The position numbers and the translations under genes were made by a program. This document shows, piece after piece, positions 34,601 through 44,300 of a stretch of DNA of 64,000 nucleotides; the stretch's first letter is position 1, and the number at the start of each line of letters is the position of its first letter. A model generated the notes under the pieces. It made no database searches. It saw only the letters and a list, made by a program, of their open reading frames with translations, and was not told where the DNA came from. Source of the DNA: Prevotella sp. UBA2725 (GTDB lineage: Bacteria; Bacteroidota; Bacteroidia; Bacteroidales; Bacteroidaceae); NCBI GenBank assembly GCA_002353825.1, contig DEKJ01000021.1:3068-67067 (forward strand), read 5' to 3'.

Positions 34601-35997
34601 ATAAGAGCGGTGAGAAAGACATCGATTGTCAGATGGTTGTCAGCCGTCTTGCCGAGGTTCAGTTCATCGATCCGAATACCGAGGTTGTCCTCGCAACACT
34701 TAACGTGCCTTACGGCTCATCGTTGTTCTTCAAGGATGGCGATGCCGTGAAGAAGGGTGATGTCATCTGCCGTTGGGACCCGTTCAATGCCGTCATCGTT
34801 TCCGAGTATGCCGGTACGCTGCGCTTCCACAACGTCAAGGAAGGTCAGACCTATAAGGCTGAGACCGATGAGACCTCAGGTATGACTGAGCGTATCATCG
34901 TTGAGTCGAAGGACCACAACATCGTTCCGACAGTGGATGTCGAGGATGAGAATGGTGAGGTGCTTGGTACCTACAACTTCCCTGTGGGTGGTCACATCGC
35001 CAACATCGAGGATGGTCAGAAGATCACGACCGGTGAGACGCTTGTCCGCATCCCGCGTTCAGTGTTCAATGCCGGTGGTATCACCGGTGGTCTGCCTCGT
35101 GTGCAGGAGCTCTTCGAGGCCCGTAACCCGTCAAGTCCTGCTGTCGTATCCGAGATTGATGGTGAGGTCACTATGGGTAAGCTCAAGCGTGGTAACCGTG
35201 AGATCATCATCACCTCCAAGAGTGGTGAGCAGCGCAAGTACCTTGTGCCACTGTCTCGTCAGATTCTTGTACAGGAGCACGACGCTGTGCGTGCCGGAAC
35301 GGCTCTCTCCGATGGTGAGATCACACCGTCTGACATCCTGGCCATCAAAGGTCCTACGGCTGTACAGGAGTACATCGTCAATGAGGTACAGAACGTATAC
35401 CGTCTGCAGGGTGTGAAGATCAACGATAAGCACTTCGAGATCATTGTTCGTCAGATGATGCGTAAGGTTCGTATCGATGATCCGGGTGACACAAGCTTCC
35501 TCGAGCAGGAGCTTGTCGACAAGCTCGACTTCGCCGACGAGAACGACCGCATCTGGGGTAAGAAGGTTGTTACCGATGCCGGTGACAGTGATGTCCTTTC
35601 GAAGGGTCAGATTGTTTCAGCCCGCAAGCTGCGCGATGAGAACTCAAGCCTCAAGCGCCGTGACCTCAAGCCCGTTCAGGTGCGCGATGCAGTGCCCGCA
35701 ACATCTACTCAGATCCTGCAGGGTATCACCCGTGCCGCATTGGGTACAAAGAGCTTCATGAGTGCTGCCTCCTTCCAGGAGACCACGAAGGTGCTCTGCG
35801 AGGCTGCTATCCGTGGTAAGGTCGATAACCTCGAGGGTATGAAGGAGAACGTGATCTGTGGTCACCTCATCCCGGCTGGTACCGGTATGCGTCAGTGGGA
35901 TAAGCTCATCGTAGGCTCTAAGGAGGACTACGAGCGCATGCAGGCCAACAAGAAGAACGTGCTCGACTACGCTCAGCCCGCGGAAACGGAGAAATAA
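31630..35997 (+). CDS. rpoC: RNA polymerase subunit beta prime
   Basis: The protein has 1455 residues. The N-terminal zinc ribbon has C66, C68, C81 and C84 (ECACGK ... CDRCG). The catalytic NADFDGDQM motif lies near residue 490 and carries the magnesium-binding aspartates. The second zinc site (CESKKGVCRKCYG) and GEPGTQLTLRTFHSGG follow. It is the last gene of the rpl-rpo operon. It is followed by about 800 bp without genes that contain a strong terminator and several repeats. Confidence 0.98.
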   Translation: MAFKKDTKVKTNFTKITISLASPEEIKENSYGEVTKPETINYRTYKPERDGLFCERIFGPTKDYECACGKYKRIRYKGIVCDRCGVEVTEKKVRREREGHIELVVPVAHIWYFRSLPNKIGYLLGMPTKNLDAVIYYEKYIVIQPGRLAGAKDAEGVEDLNGSHKMDLLTEDEYIDIVDNRLDENNDLLDDSDPNKFIAKMGAEAILDLLHELSEPDEKGVTGLDKLSYELRDRASNDSSQMRKTEALKRLQVVEAFRSSKDVNKPEWMIMKIIPVIPPDLRPLVPLDGGRFATSDLNDLYRRVIIRNNRLKRLIEIKAPEVILRNEKRMLQEAVDSLFDNSRKSSAVKSESNRPLKSLSDSLKGKQGRFRQNLLGKRVDYSARSVIVVGPELKMGECGLPKLMAAELYKPFIIRKLIERGIVKTVKSAKRIVDRREPVIWDILENVMKGHPVLLNRAPTLHRLSVLAFQPKLIEGKAIQLHPLACTPFNADFDGDQMAVHLPLSNEAVLEAQILMLQSHNILNPANGAPVTVPSQDMVLGLYYITKIRPGAKGEGLKFYGPEEAIIAFNEKRCEEHALVKCIVDDIDEQGRPIKHMVETSVGRIIVNEIIPKELGFFNGIISKKSLRNLISAVIKKVGMARACTFLDGIKNLGYKMSYLAGLSFNLDDIIVPPEKAEIVKKGQDEVDEVQANFDMGLITDKERYNQVIDAWTHVNDNLKKAVMKHMTEADQGFNAVFMMLDSGARGSADQIAQLAGMRGLMAKPQKAGAEGNSIIENPILNNLKEGMSVQEYFIASHGARKGLADTAMKTADAGYLTRRLVDVSHDVIITEEDCGTLRGLECRALKDGDDVISTLAERILGRVSVHDVVNPHTNEIIVQAGDEITEDKADAIEKAGIEMVEIRSVLTCESKKGVCRKCYGRNLATSKMVQLGEAVGVIAAQAIGEPGTQLTLRTFHSGGVAENAAANASITSKYEAKLKFDGLRTVPFVDKSGEKDIDCQMVVSRLAEVQFIDPNTEVVLATLNVPYGSSLFFKDGDAVKKGDVICRWDPFNAVIVSEYAGTLRFHNVKEGQTYKAETDETSGMTERIIVESKDHNIVPTVDVEDENGEVLGTYNFPVGGHIANIEDGQKITTGETLVRIPRSVFNAGGITGGLPRVQELFEARNPSSPAVVSEIDGEVTMGKLKRGNREIIITSKSGEQRKYLVPLSRQILVQEHDAVRAGTALSDGEITPSDILAIKGPTAVQEYIVNEVQNVYRLQGVKINDKHFEIIVRQMMRKVRIDDPGDTSFLEQELVDKLDFADENDRIWGKKVVTDAGDSDVLSKGQIVSARKLRDENSSLKRRDLKPVQVRDAVPATSTQILQGITRAALGTKSFMSAASFQETTKVLCEAAIRGKVDNLEGMKENVICGHLIPAGTGMRQWDKLIVGSKEDYERMQANKKNVLDYAQPAETEK

Positions 35998-36002
35998 TAA
36001 CT

Positions 36003-36136
36003 AACGGCCCTCTCCCCTCCCTCCCCCCATCCAGGGGGAGGGCAGATTACCGGATGAGCACCCTTGTGCTCTTGAGGTTAGCAGACATATCTCTCCATCC
36101 CCTGGATGGGATTTTCCGCCTTCCGATAACGGAAGG
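36003..36136. other. GC-rich hairpin stretch downstream of rpoC
   Basis: CCCATCCAGGGG (36026-36037) and CCCCTGGATGGG (36099-36110) form an inverted repeat. A second small hairpin is CCTTCCG (36119-36125) with CGGAAGG (36130-36136). The C/G-rich stretch (CCCTCCCCCCAT...GGGGGAGGG) resembles the insert at 55450-55496. No gene is seen. Confidence 0.6.
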
Positions 36137-36187
36137 ATCGAGGATAGTGGGATAAAGGGTAGGGCCAGGAGGTATGAATAATATATT

Positions 36188-36232
36188 AAAGCCCCTGCTT
36201 TTAGAGCAATGCTCTGGAAGCAGGGGCTTTTT
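36188..36232 (+). terminator. Strong terminator of the rpl-rpo operon
   Basis: AAAGCCCCTGCTT / AAGCAGGGGCTTT with an inner AGAGC/GCTCT helix and loop AAT, followed by T residues. It is by far the best terminator in the window and lies 190 bp after the rpoC stop. Confidence 0.92.
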
Positions 36233-36261
36233 CTGTCGTCGATTCCTATATATTTGCCGTT

Positions 36262-36359
36262 ATTTGTCGAACGCCAACCGATTGTTCGTCGAACGTCAGA
36301 CGATTGTTCGTCGAACGTCAAACGATCGTCCGTCGAACGCCAAACGATCGTTCGAAACG
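36262..36359. repeat. 22-bp period array, type A
   Basis: GTCGAACG recurs at 36266, 36288, 36310 and 36332, exactly 22 bp apart, with a decayed copy at 36354. Units contain GTTCG-T-CGAAC palindromes like those at 20902-20989. A type B array follows after about 50 bp. Confidence 0.88.
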
Positions 36360-36409
36360 TGTCGTGACGATGAAGATTAAGTTGTATAGAAGCATCAGCA
36401 AGGTGAAAT

Positions 36410-36486
36410 GATTTCAGTGAAATCGCATGATGATAACAGTGAGAACGGGATTCGATAACAGTTGAATAGTTTTGCGATTTCACCTA
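36410..36486. repeat. 22-bp period array, type B (inverted orientation)
   Basis: Units start at 36410, 36432 and 36454, plus a partial one at 36476. GATAACAG recurs at exactly 22 bp and the ends read GATTTCA. Read on the minus strand they give GCGATTTCACTGAAATCATT, close to the type B unit at 2640. Confidence 0.8.
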
Positions 36487-36680
36487 CACCTTTTTCTTTA
36501 TAATAATCTATTTATCAACATTTTATATTCAATATTGCCTACACCCTGCCTACACCTGCCTACACCCCACCTGCACCGAGAAAGGTGTAGATGGGGTGTA
36601 GGCAGGTGTAGGCAGGGTGTAGGTGAAAAAGCTTATAATATATAGATTACCAATTGCTTAACGCTAAAAAGGTGTAGGTG
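36481..36680. repeat. 200-bp nested inverted-repeat element with a 40-bp stem
   Basis: The outer arms CACCTACACCTTTTT (36481-36495) and AAAAAGGTGTAGGTG (36666-36680) are perfect reverse complements. Inside, 36538-36577 and 36584-36623 form a 40-bp stem with one mismatch and one wobble pair around a 6-base loop. The stem is built from CCTACAC words spaced 10-11 bp. The element lies 38 bp before the DUF3467 promoter. Confidence 0.9.
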
Positions 36681-36718
36681 ATAAGAAAAAAGTAAAAGAA
36701 AACTTTTTCCTTTATTCC

Positions 36719-36750
36719 TTTGTTGTTTATACATTTCTTCTTATCTTTGC
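36719..36750 (+). promoter_or_regulatory. Promoter of the DUF3467 gene
   Basis: TTTG (36719-36722), 19 bp spacer, TATCTTTGC (36742-36750). The ATG follows about 45 bp later. Confidence 0.78.
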
Positions 36751-36795
36751 ATTGTCAATAAATTATTTAACCCAAACCTTTAAATTATAGAAACA

Positions 36796-37125
36796 ATGGC
36801 AGACAATAAGAACGAACAGCAGAATCAGGTACAGATACAGCTCAAGCCCGAGGTGGCAGAGGGTCAGTATAGTAACCTTGCAATGATCAATCACTCCAGC
36901 TCAGAGTTTGTGATCGACTTTGCTCACATGCTTCCCATCGCACCTCCTCAGATCTTCTCTCGTGTCATCATGGCTCCGGAGCACGCTAAGCGTTTGCTTT
37001 TCGCCCTCCAGGAGAACATCATGCGCTATGAGAAGGAGTTTGGCGAGATTAAGCTTCCCGCTGCTCCTCAGGCTCCCGAAGGTGACGGCCGCACGGCAAT
37101 GCCTTTCGGAACAGGCAAGGCATAA
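36796..37125 (+). CDS. DUF3467 domain protein
   Basis: The protein has 109 residues. The core QIQLKPEVAEGQYSNLAMIN followed by SSSEFVIDFAHMLP, RVIMAPEHAKRLLFALQENI and YEKEFGEI matches DUF3467 (PF11950). It is often found after rpoC in Bacteroidales, as here. It has no signal peptide or membrane segment and its function is unknown. It is transcribed from its own promoter, not from the rpl-rpo operon. The proline/alanine-rich tail is probably flexible. Confidence 0.9.
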   Translation: MADNKNEQQNQVQIQLKPEVAEGQYSNLAMINHSSSEFVIDFAHMLPIAPPQIFSRVIMAPEHAKRLLFALQENIMRYEKEFGEIKLPAAPQAPEGDGRTAMPFGTGKA

Positions 37126-37203
37126 ATTGAAAAATATGGTATTTGTTGCAGTGGCCGCCCCCAGTGGCGGCCACCAACGTAAAAGGTAATCAACAAACAC
37201 TGA

Positions 37204-40200
37204 ATGGCAAGCAGACTGCTCACGATAATTCTTCTTTTGTTATGGCCTTTTCTGACGGAGGCTCAACCCGACGAGGTACGCTTTCAGCGTCTTACTTATG
37301 CTGGCGGGCTGTCGGATCAGAAGGTCAATTGTATTTTGAAGAGTCGTGACGGTTATCTCTGGCTGGGCACGCCGTTGGGGCTGAACCGTTTCGACGGCTT
37401 GCGTGTGCACAGCTTTTACAATCATCCGGGCGATGCGAACTCATTGCCCGACAATACGATCCTCGGCCTGTCGGAAGATGCTGAGGGCATGCTGTGGGTG
37501 GAGACACCGGCAGGGTTCTGCATCTTCAATCCTATTACGGACAAGGCGGAGCGCAACACTTCGCTGTGGCTCTCACAGCACGGGATGAAAGGAAAACTGT
37601 TGCGCGTAGCAGCAGACAACAAGCGGAATCTGTGGATTGTCACAGACCAGTATCGCTTGTATTATTATGATTTCTCAAGTAAAAAGGCTCTGACTGTCGC
37701 TGCCGACAAGGGAGCTTTGGCCCATATCTCTTTTCTTTTTCCAAAGGGTGAGCGCTGTCTTCTGACGAGCGCCAATGGCACCGTAGCTTTTGCTGACCTC
37801 CAGAAGCGGCGTATCGTTTCCGTTGACCGCAGCGTAGCGGCCCATTGCGGAAAGAGTTATCCCGGATTCAGTGCCTTTGTTGACAGCCGAAATGGCATTT
37901 GGATCTGGTCAACCATCGGTGCGTGGCATTATGATGTAACGTTGCATACTTGGAAACCTATTCAGAATATTATTGTCAGTGGTGTGGCTGAGGACCTCGA
38001 CCACCATATCCTGATGGCAACCGACCACGACGGATTGGTCATTGCAGACCTGTCAGGAAATATCATCACCCGCATTCTCAATGATCCTTCCAATGGACTG
38101 TCGCTGCCCGATAACACGCTGCAGACGATCTATGTCGATAATCTTGGTGTGGTGTGGATAGGTATGTACCGCATGGGCCTGGCTTATTTTTATCATGGTC
38201 AGACCCGTTTCCCACTTCTTCCCTGGGGCGATATCTGTACGATGACACAGACCTTAAACGGTGACGTGTGGTTCGGCACCAATGACTCGGGCTTTGGACG
38301 GGCCGCTGGACTGACAGGTAGTGTCAGCATATTTGGTCAAGGTCAGACAGGGCTGGGGAGCAATGTCGTAGTTTCGAGTCTGGCTGCTCACGACGGCAGT
38401 CTGTGGTTCGGTACGTTCCAGGGCGGCCTTGTGAGAATGAAGGATGGACATTACACCGTCTATCGGCAGTCGGGTAGTGGCTTGGGCACCGATGATGTGT
38501 GGGCCTTGGCTGAGTTGCCTGACGGGCGGATCGCTATTGGCACACTCGGCAGCGGATTGCAGTTGCTTAACCCTTCCACCGGTCGTTTCACGACGATCAA
38601 TACCCATAACAGCAATCTGACAAGCGATTATATCGCCAGTCTCTCCTTGATGAAGGACGGACGGCTCGTCTTGGGTCACTCCCAAGGCATCTCCATTCTT
38701 AATTTACGTACGCGCAAGGCCGTGAATATCGGTCCGTCGCCTGTCAACGGGGTACGGCTGTCAAGCCTCTCTGTCAATCAGGTCTATGTCGGTAGCCGTG
38801 GGTTGTTATGGATAGCCACGGGCTCCGGTCTCAATGTCTATGACCTCAAGACGGGCCGGCTCTATCCCGTCAGTCTTTCTGGAAAACGGGAGCATGCAGA
38901 GGTATGCGCTGTCACGGAGGATCATCAAGGCGTGGTGTGGTGCACGACTGGCTATGAGTTGAAGAGCATCCAGTGCAGACGCAATGGTGACGGCTGGCTG
39001 TTCACATCCAATACTTATAATGCCGCTGACGGCTTGCAGTTGCGCCTGTTTAATAAGCGGTCCATCCTCTGTCTGCGCGATGGTCGTCTCCTCGTGGGCG
39101 GTGTTGATGGCGTCAATGTAATCAACACGCTGGTGGCTCGCCGCAAGCCGATGGTGGGCAAGGTCCTCTTCAGCGGCTTCACGCTCTTCGATCGGCCTAT
39201 AGAAGTAGGCGACACCGTCAACGGTCATGTCATCTTGAACGCAGAGCTCAATTCTACGCGAAAGCTTGTCCTTCACAGTGACGAGAATACTTTCTCTGTA
39301 CAACTCGCATCCAGTGTGATAGGCCTCCCTGAGCATGTGCGGTTCCTCTACCGTCTTCATGGAGCCGGTGATGACTGGTCCATGACTCCCGAAGGTACGC
39401 CGCAGGTGCAGTTTACCAATCTTGCTCCGGGAAGATACGAACTTGAGGTGCGTGCTACCGACAACAGTGGCAACCCCGTTGGACCGCCTGCAGTGCTTGC
39501 TATTAGGGTTAAGCCACCTTTCTATCTCTCCGTCTGGGCATGGCTGTTCTATTTTGCTGTGGCCATTGCTGCCGTATTCTATGGTTTCTGGCGCATGCGG
39601 AAGACGCAGCGGGAGAAGATGGAGAAATTAGAACTGACGAAGCAGAAGGAAGTGGAGGAGATGAAGCTCACATTCTTCACTAACCTCAGTCACGAGCTTC
39701 GTACGCCACTCACACTGATCCTCGCGCCGTTGGAGAGTCTGATAGCGCGTGAGACCAATCCCGATATCTCGCAGAAACTGCGACTCATGCAGCGCAGTGC
39801 TACGAATCTGTTGAAGCTCGTCAATCAGATGCTCGATCTGCGCCGGATCATGCGCGGCAAGGAAGTGCTCAACATGTCGGATGTTGACGTGGTGGCATTG
39901 GTTCGTGATGTCTGTACCTCGTTCTCGACATTGTCAGAGAAGAACATCACGTTGACTTTTGTCACCGACAGTGAGCAGCTGCTAACCTCGCTCGATAAGG
40001 ATAAGGTCGCCAAGATCATTACCAACCTCCTATCCAATGCTTACAAGTTCACTCCTAAGGGAGGGCGTGTGGAGGTGAGAATCAATCACGATGCCGCTCA
40101 TGTGAATCTCATTGTAGCAGACAACGGCAAGGGTATTAGTGATGAGGATAAGAAGCACCTCTTCGAACGGTTCTATCAGAGTAAGTCGAACGATGAGACG

Positions 40201-41184
40201 GGAGGAAGTGGTATTGGGCTTAACCTCGTTTACGAATACACAAGAATGATGGGCGGGGATGTAACCGTAGGTGACAATGCGGGTGGCGGCGCCGTGTTCA
40301 CGGTGTCATTACCTTATAAACCCGTAGAAGCGCCTGTTGCGGTCACGTCGGCTGGTTCTGCTCCGAAACATTCGGAAGTATCAGTGCTCTCTTTGGGTGA
40401 CAAAGCAAGCCCCGCTTCCGATGCGAAGTTGCCTGACGCACCGCAAGGAACAATCTTGCTTGTCGATGACAATGACGACTTCCTCAACTTCCTCTCGGGA
40501 GAACTCTCGGCTTATTACACGATCCGCACAGCATCTGATGGCAAGCAAGCATTGGAGAGCATCCATAAGTCGATGCCCGACCTTGTGCTGACCGATGTCA
40601 TGATGCCTGAGATGGATGGTAACGAACTGTGTAGGCAGATCAAGAGTGACAACGATACGAAGCAGTTGCCTGTCATCATGCTTACAGCCCGCCTCTCTGA
40701 TGAAAATGAGATTGAGAGCCGCGAGTGTGGCGCAGACGATTATGTGAAGAAACCGTTTAACATGGATCTGTTGCGCTTGCGCATCAACCGCCTTCTCGAC
40801 AAGGGACGTATCAATGAGGAAGGAAAACTCAAACCTGTCATTGCTCAACCGGAGATCACCCCGGAGGACGAGAAGTTTGTAGATAAGGTGACGAAGTATG
40901 TTGAAGCGCATTTGGATGACACAGATCTCTCCGTGGAGCAGATGGCAACGGATATTGGCATGAGCCGTGTACAGCTCTATCGCCGACTGGTGAGTGTTAC
41001 GGGTAAGACACCGTCAGAGTTCATCCGCCTTATCCGTCTGCGTCATGCGGAGCGCTTGCTTGCTGAGAGCCAATTGACTGTCTCGGAGATTGCTTACCGT
41101 GTCGGTTTCTCTTCTCAGCGCTACTTCTCCAAATGTTTCAAGGACCTCTACGGTTACATGCCATCGCAGTATAAAAGAATGTAA
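37204..41184 (+). CDS. Hybrid two-component regulator (sensor, kinase, receiver, AraC-type HTH)
   Basis: The protein has 1326 residues. A signal peptide (1-20) precedes a periplasmic sensor of two seven-bladed propellers (about 25-690, repeats like DGYLWLGTPLGLNRFDG) and a Y_Y_Y domain (about 690-765). One membrane segment lies near 772-796. The cytoplasmic part has HisKA with H830 (NLSHELRTPL), HATPase (about 930-1045), a receiver with phospho-acceptor D1131 (LVLTDVMMPEMDG) and an AraC/HTH_18 domain (about 1225-1326). It should sense an oligosaccharide released from the target glycan and switch on the adjacent susC operon. It is encoded just upstream of that operon in the same direction. Confidence 0.95.
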   Translation: MASRLLTIILLLLWPFLTEAQPDEVRFQRLTYAGGLSDQKVNCILKSRDGYLWLGTPLGLNRFDGLRVHSFYNHPGDANSLPDNTILGLSEDAEGMLWVETPAGFCIFNPITDKAERNTSLWLSQHGMKGKLLRVAADNKRNLWIVTDQYRLYYYDFSSKKALTVAADKGALAHISFLFPKGERCLLTSANGTVAFADLQKRRIVSVDRSVAAHCGKSYPGFSAFVDSRNGIWIWSTIGAWHYDVTLHTWKPIQNIIVSGVAEDLDHHILMATDHDGLVIADLSGNIITRILNDPSNGLSLPDNTLQTIYVDNLGVVWIGMYRMGLAYFYHGQTRFPLLPWGDICTMTQTLNGDVWFGTNDSGFGRAAGLTGSVSIFGQGQTGLGSNVVVSSLAAHDGSLWFGTFQGGLVRMKDGHYTVYRQSGSGLGTDDVWALAELPDGRIAIGTLGSGLQLLNPSTGRFTTINTHNSNLTSDYIASLSLMKDGRLVLGHSQGISILNLRTRKAVNIGPSPVNGVRLSSLSVNQVYVGSRGLLWIATGSGLNVYDLKTGRLYPVSLSGKREHAEVCAVTEDHQGVVWCTTGYELKSIQCRRNGDGWLFTSNTYNAADGLQLRLFNKRSILCLRDGRLLVGGVDGVNVINTLVARRKPMVGKVLFSGFTLFDRPIEVGDTVNGHVILNAELNSTRKLVLHSDENTFSVQLASSVIGLPEHVRFLYRLHGAGDDWSMTPEGTPQVQFTNLAPGRYELEVRATDNSGNPVGPPAVLAIRVKPPFYLSVWAWLFYFAVAIAAVFYGFWRMRKTQREKMEKLELTKQKEVEEMKLTFFTNLSHELRTPLTLILAPLESLIARETNPDISQKLRLMQRSATNLLKLVNQMLDLRRIMRGKEVLNMSDVDVVALVRDVCTSFSTLSEKNITLTFVTDSEQLLTSLDKDKVAKIITNLLSNAYKFTPKGGRVEVRINHDAAHVNLIVADNGKGISDEDKKHLFERFYQSKSNDETGGSGIGLNLVYEYTRMMGGDVTVGDNAGGGAVFTVSLPYKPVEAPVAVTSAGSAPKHSEVSVLSLGDKASPASDAKLPDAPQGTILLVDDNDDFLNFLSGELSAYYTIRTASDGKQALESIHKSMPDLVLTDVMMPEMDGNELCRQIKSDNDTKQLPVIMLTARLSDENEIESRECGADDYVKKPFNMDLLRLRINRLLDKGRINEEGKLKPVIAQPEITPEDEKFVDKVTKYVEAHLDDTDLSVEQMATDIGMSRVQLYRRLVSVTGKTPSEFIRLIRLRHAERLLAESQLTVSEIAYRVGFSSQRYFSKCFKDLYGYMPSQYKRM

Positions 41185-41247
41185 CATTTGTGTACACGGC
41201 TTGTAACGCCATTTCACGCTTGGTAGCATAGTTTTTCATAATTTTGC
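41180..41247 (+). promoter_or_regulatory. Control region of the first susC operon
   Basis: TAATTTTGC (41239-41247) is a -7 element without a TTTG partner, as expected for an activator-dependent promoter. Upstream, TGTAAC occurs at 41180-41185 and 41202-41207, exactly 22 bp apart on one face of the helix, a candidate site for the AraC-type domain of the neighbouring regulator. Confidence 0.45.
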
Positions 41248-41308
41248 AGCAGACTTCTGAAACAAGTCTATGCAAGGTATATATGAAAACCAATCTTAAA
41301 TAAAAGCT

Positions 41309-44300
41309 ATGCGTAAATCTATCATCTGTAAAATGGCTCTGATAGCCTTATTGCTCTTCCCAGCGATAGGGTTTAGTCAAGCCTCGGCTCTTTACGCGAA
41401 GATCGTGAAGGGCGCAGTGGTTTCTGCATCTGATGGTGAACCGCTCATCGGAGCCACGGTCAGGGTGCAGGGTACACAGACGGCGACGATCACCGACCTC
41501 GATGGTCACTTCTCCATCAGTGCTGAGGATGGTCAGACGCTCAATGTATCGTATATCGGATATATTGAGAAGAACGTCAAGGTCACCGTCAACGATCTCC
41601 GGATCGCGCTGGAGGAGGAAGCCAACTCGCTCAACGATGTCGTGGTCATCGGCTACGGTGTGCAGAAGAAGAAGCTCTTCACCGGTGCCAACATCGACAT
41701 TAAAGGCGACGACATTGCCAAGCTCAACACCACCAACCCCTTGCAGGCGCTGCAAGGACAGACACCGGGCATGACGATCATCTCCGAGTCGGGACAGCCG
41801 GGTGAGGGCCTGAAGGTGAACATCCGTGGCGTAGGTACCACCGGTTCGTCCTCACCTCTTTATATTATAGATGGCGTGCGCGGTGATATCGCTACCTTGA
41901 ACCCTGCCGACATTGAGAGCGTCGACGTGCTGAAGGATGCGGCGTCCGCCGCTATCTACGGCTCACAGTCGGCCAATGGTGTCGTGCTCGTCACCACCAA
42001 GAGCGGCAAGGAGGGACGCACCGTCGTCAGCTACGATGGGTTCATAGGCTGGCAGAATGCCATCCATAAGGTCGACATGCTCAACGCGCAGCAGTATATG
42101 ACGATCCTGGATGAGCAGAACATCAACTCCGGGAACGCTGCTTACAACTGGGACAGTTACAAGTCGGCTGTCGATGCCGATGGTCATGTCACGACATGGG
42201 GTATCACCGATCCTGCGACGGGACAGTATTATGATACCGACTGGGTGGACCAGATGTTCAAGAAGAACGCTGAGACACAGAGCCATACCATTGGTATCAC
42301 GGGCGGAAACCAGAAAGGCAACTACGCCATGAGCCTCGGCTACATGAACCAGGAAGGTATTGTGGGAGGTAAGAATGTGTCTTACTACAGCCGTTACAAC
42401 TTCCGTGTGAACTCCGAATACAACGTCATCGACAACTTCCTCAAGGTCGGTGAGCAGGTCTCAGCCATCTATTACAAGAAACGTGGCGTGCTTGTCGGCA
42501 ATCAGTACAACAACTCATTGCGTTCAGCCTTCGCCACCTCGCCGTTGGCTCCGGTCTACAGTGACAATGGGCTCTATGGCATGCCTTACAACGACACCTC
42601 CAACAGTCCTTGGTACAACGCCGACGGCAACCCTTACGGACTGATGATGGTCAGCAACAGCAATAAGACCAAGAACGTTACGCTGACAGCCAATGCCTAT
42701 GCCGACTTCCAGCTTATCAAGAACCTGCATTTCCGTACGACGCTCGGTGTGAAATATGACAGCAACGACTATCGCAGTTTCAAGCCGCTTTATCATTTCT
42801 CCGTTTACAGTTACAACGACACCCGTACCACTGTCAGCCAGAGCAAGAGCGACGGCTGGGGCATTACGTGGACCAATACCCTTTCCTACACCTGGAACCT
42901 GGGCAAGCATGCCTTCGATGCCATGCTGGGTACAGAGTCGTATCGTTCTGAGGGCAGCAGCCTCTATGCCGCCAACGGCAGTCTGCGCACGGGCTTCGAC
43001 TCCTGGCCTTATGCCTGGGTAAGCAATGGCACGGCGACCTCCAACGAGACGGGTCTCTCCGCCAGCGGCTCTCCATGGGACGAGGAGCGCATGATGTCCT
43101 ACTTCGGACGTCTGTCGTGGAACTACAAGGAGACTTATATGGCTACCGCTACGTTGCGCTGCGACGGGTCGAGCCGTTTCGCACGCGGTCACCGCTTTGG
43201 CTGGTTCCCCTCCGTGAGTGCCGGTTGGGTGATGAGCAATGAGAAGTTCTGGAAACCATTGTCAAACGTGGTCGACTACTTCAAGCTCCGTGGCAGCTGG
43301 GGACAGGTCGGTAACCAGAATATCGGTAACTACATGTACACCGCTCCACTGTCGTTCAGCAATGTCTATTACAATTTCGGTACGACGACAGGCTCTGCCG
43401 GGGATGCCAACGGCCAGGGTGCGCGCGTGACACGTCTCGCCAATGAGAACATCACGTGGGAGACCTCAGAGCAGCTCGACTTCGGTATTGACGCCCGTGC
43501 CTTTGGCAAGCTCAATGTCAACTTCGACTGGTACTACAAGAAGACCAAAGACTGGCTGGTGCAGCCGCCCGTACTCGCCACGGCCGGAACCGGGGCCCCG
43601 TATATCAACGGGGGCGATGTGAAGAACACCGGTGTCGAGCTCGGCATCGGATGGAACGACACCCTGGGCAAGGACTTCAACTATTATGTGAATGTGAACG
43701 GAGCCTACAACCACAATGAGGTAGGGGAGATCCCTAATGAGGATGGCATCATCCACGGCCAGACCAATCAGCTCTACGACAACTCCACGGAGTTCTATCG
43801 CGCCAGCAATGGCGAGCCTATCGGTTACTTCTGGGGCTACAAGACGGCCGGCATCTTCCAGAACAAGCAGGAGATAGAAGAATGGATCACCAATGGCAAC
43901 GGTGTGCTGCAGGCCGATCCTAAACCAGGTGACGTTAAGTACTACGACGTCAACCACGATGGTAAGATTGATGACAATGATAAAGTGAACCTCGGCAATG
44001 GTATGCCCGACTTCACCTTCGGTTTCTCTCTCGGTTTCAACTGGAAGAACTTCGACTTCTCCGTGCAGGCCAACGGCATGACCGGTAACAAGATCGTGCA
44101 GAGCTACCGTAACTGGGCCAACACCAAGGCCAACTACACCACGGAGATCCTCAGCCGCTGGACGGGTGAGGGCACGTCGAACCGTATTCCCCGCGTGACG
44201 AACACGAACATCAACTGGCAGTTCTCTGACCTCTTCATCCACGATGGTAAGTTCCTGCGTATCTCCAACATCACGCTGGGGTACGACTTTACGAAGCTCT

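Noticed and set aside
36001..36483. A 160-codon open frame on the minus strand through the arrays after rpoC
   Set aside because: It crosses a terminator hairpin and the 22-bp arrays (22 is not a multiple of 3, so units are read in changing frames). It has no start signals and no known domain.
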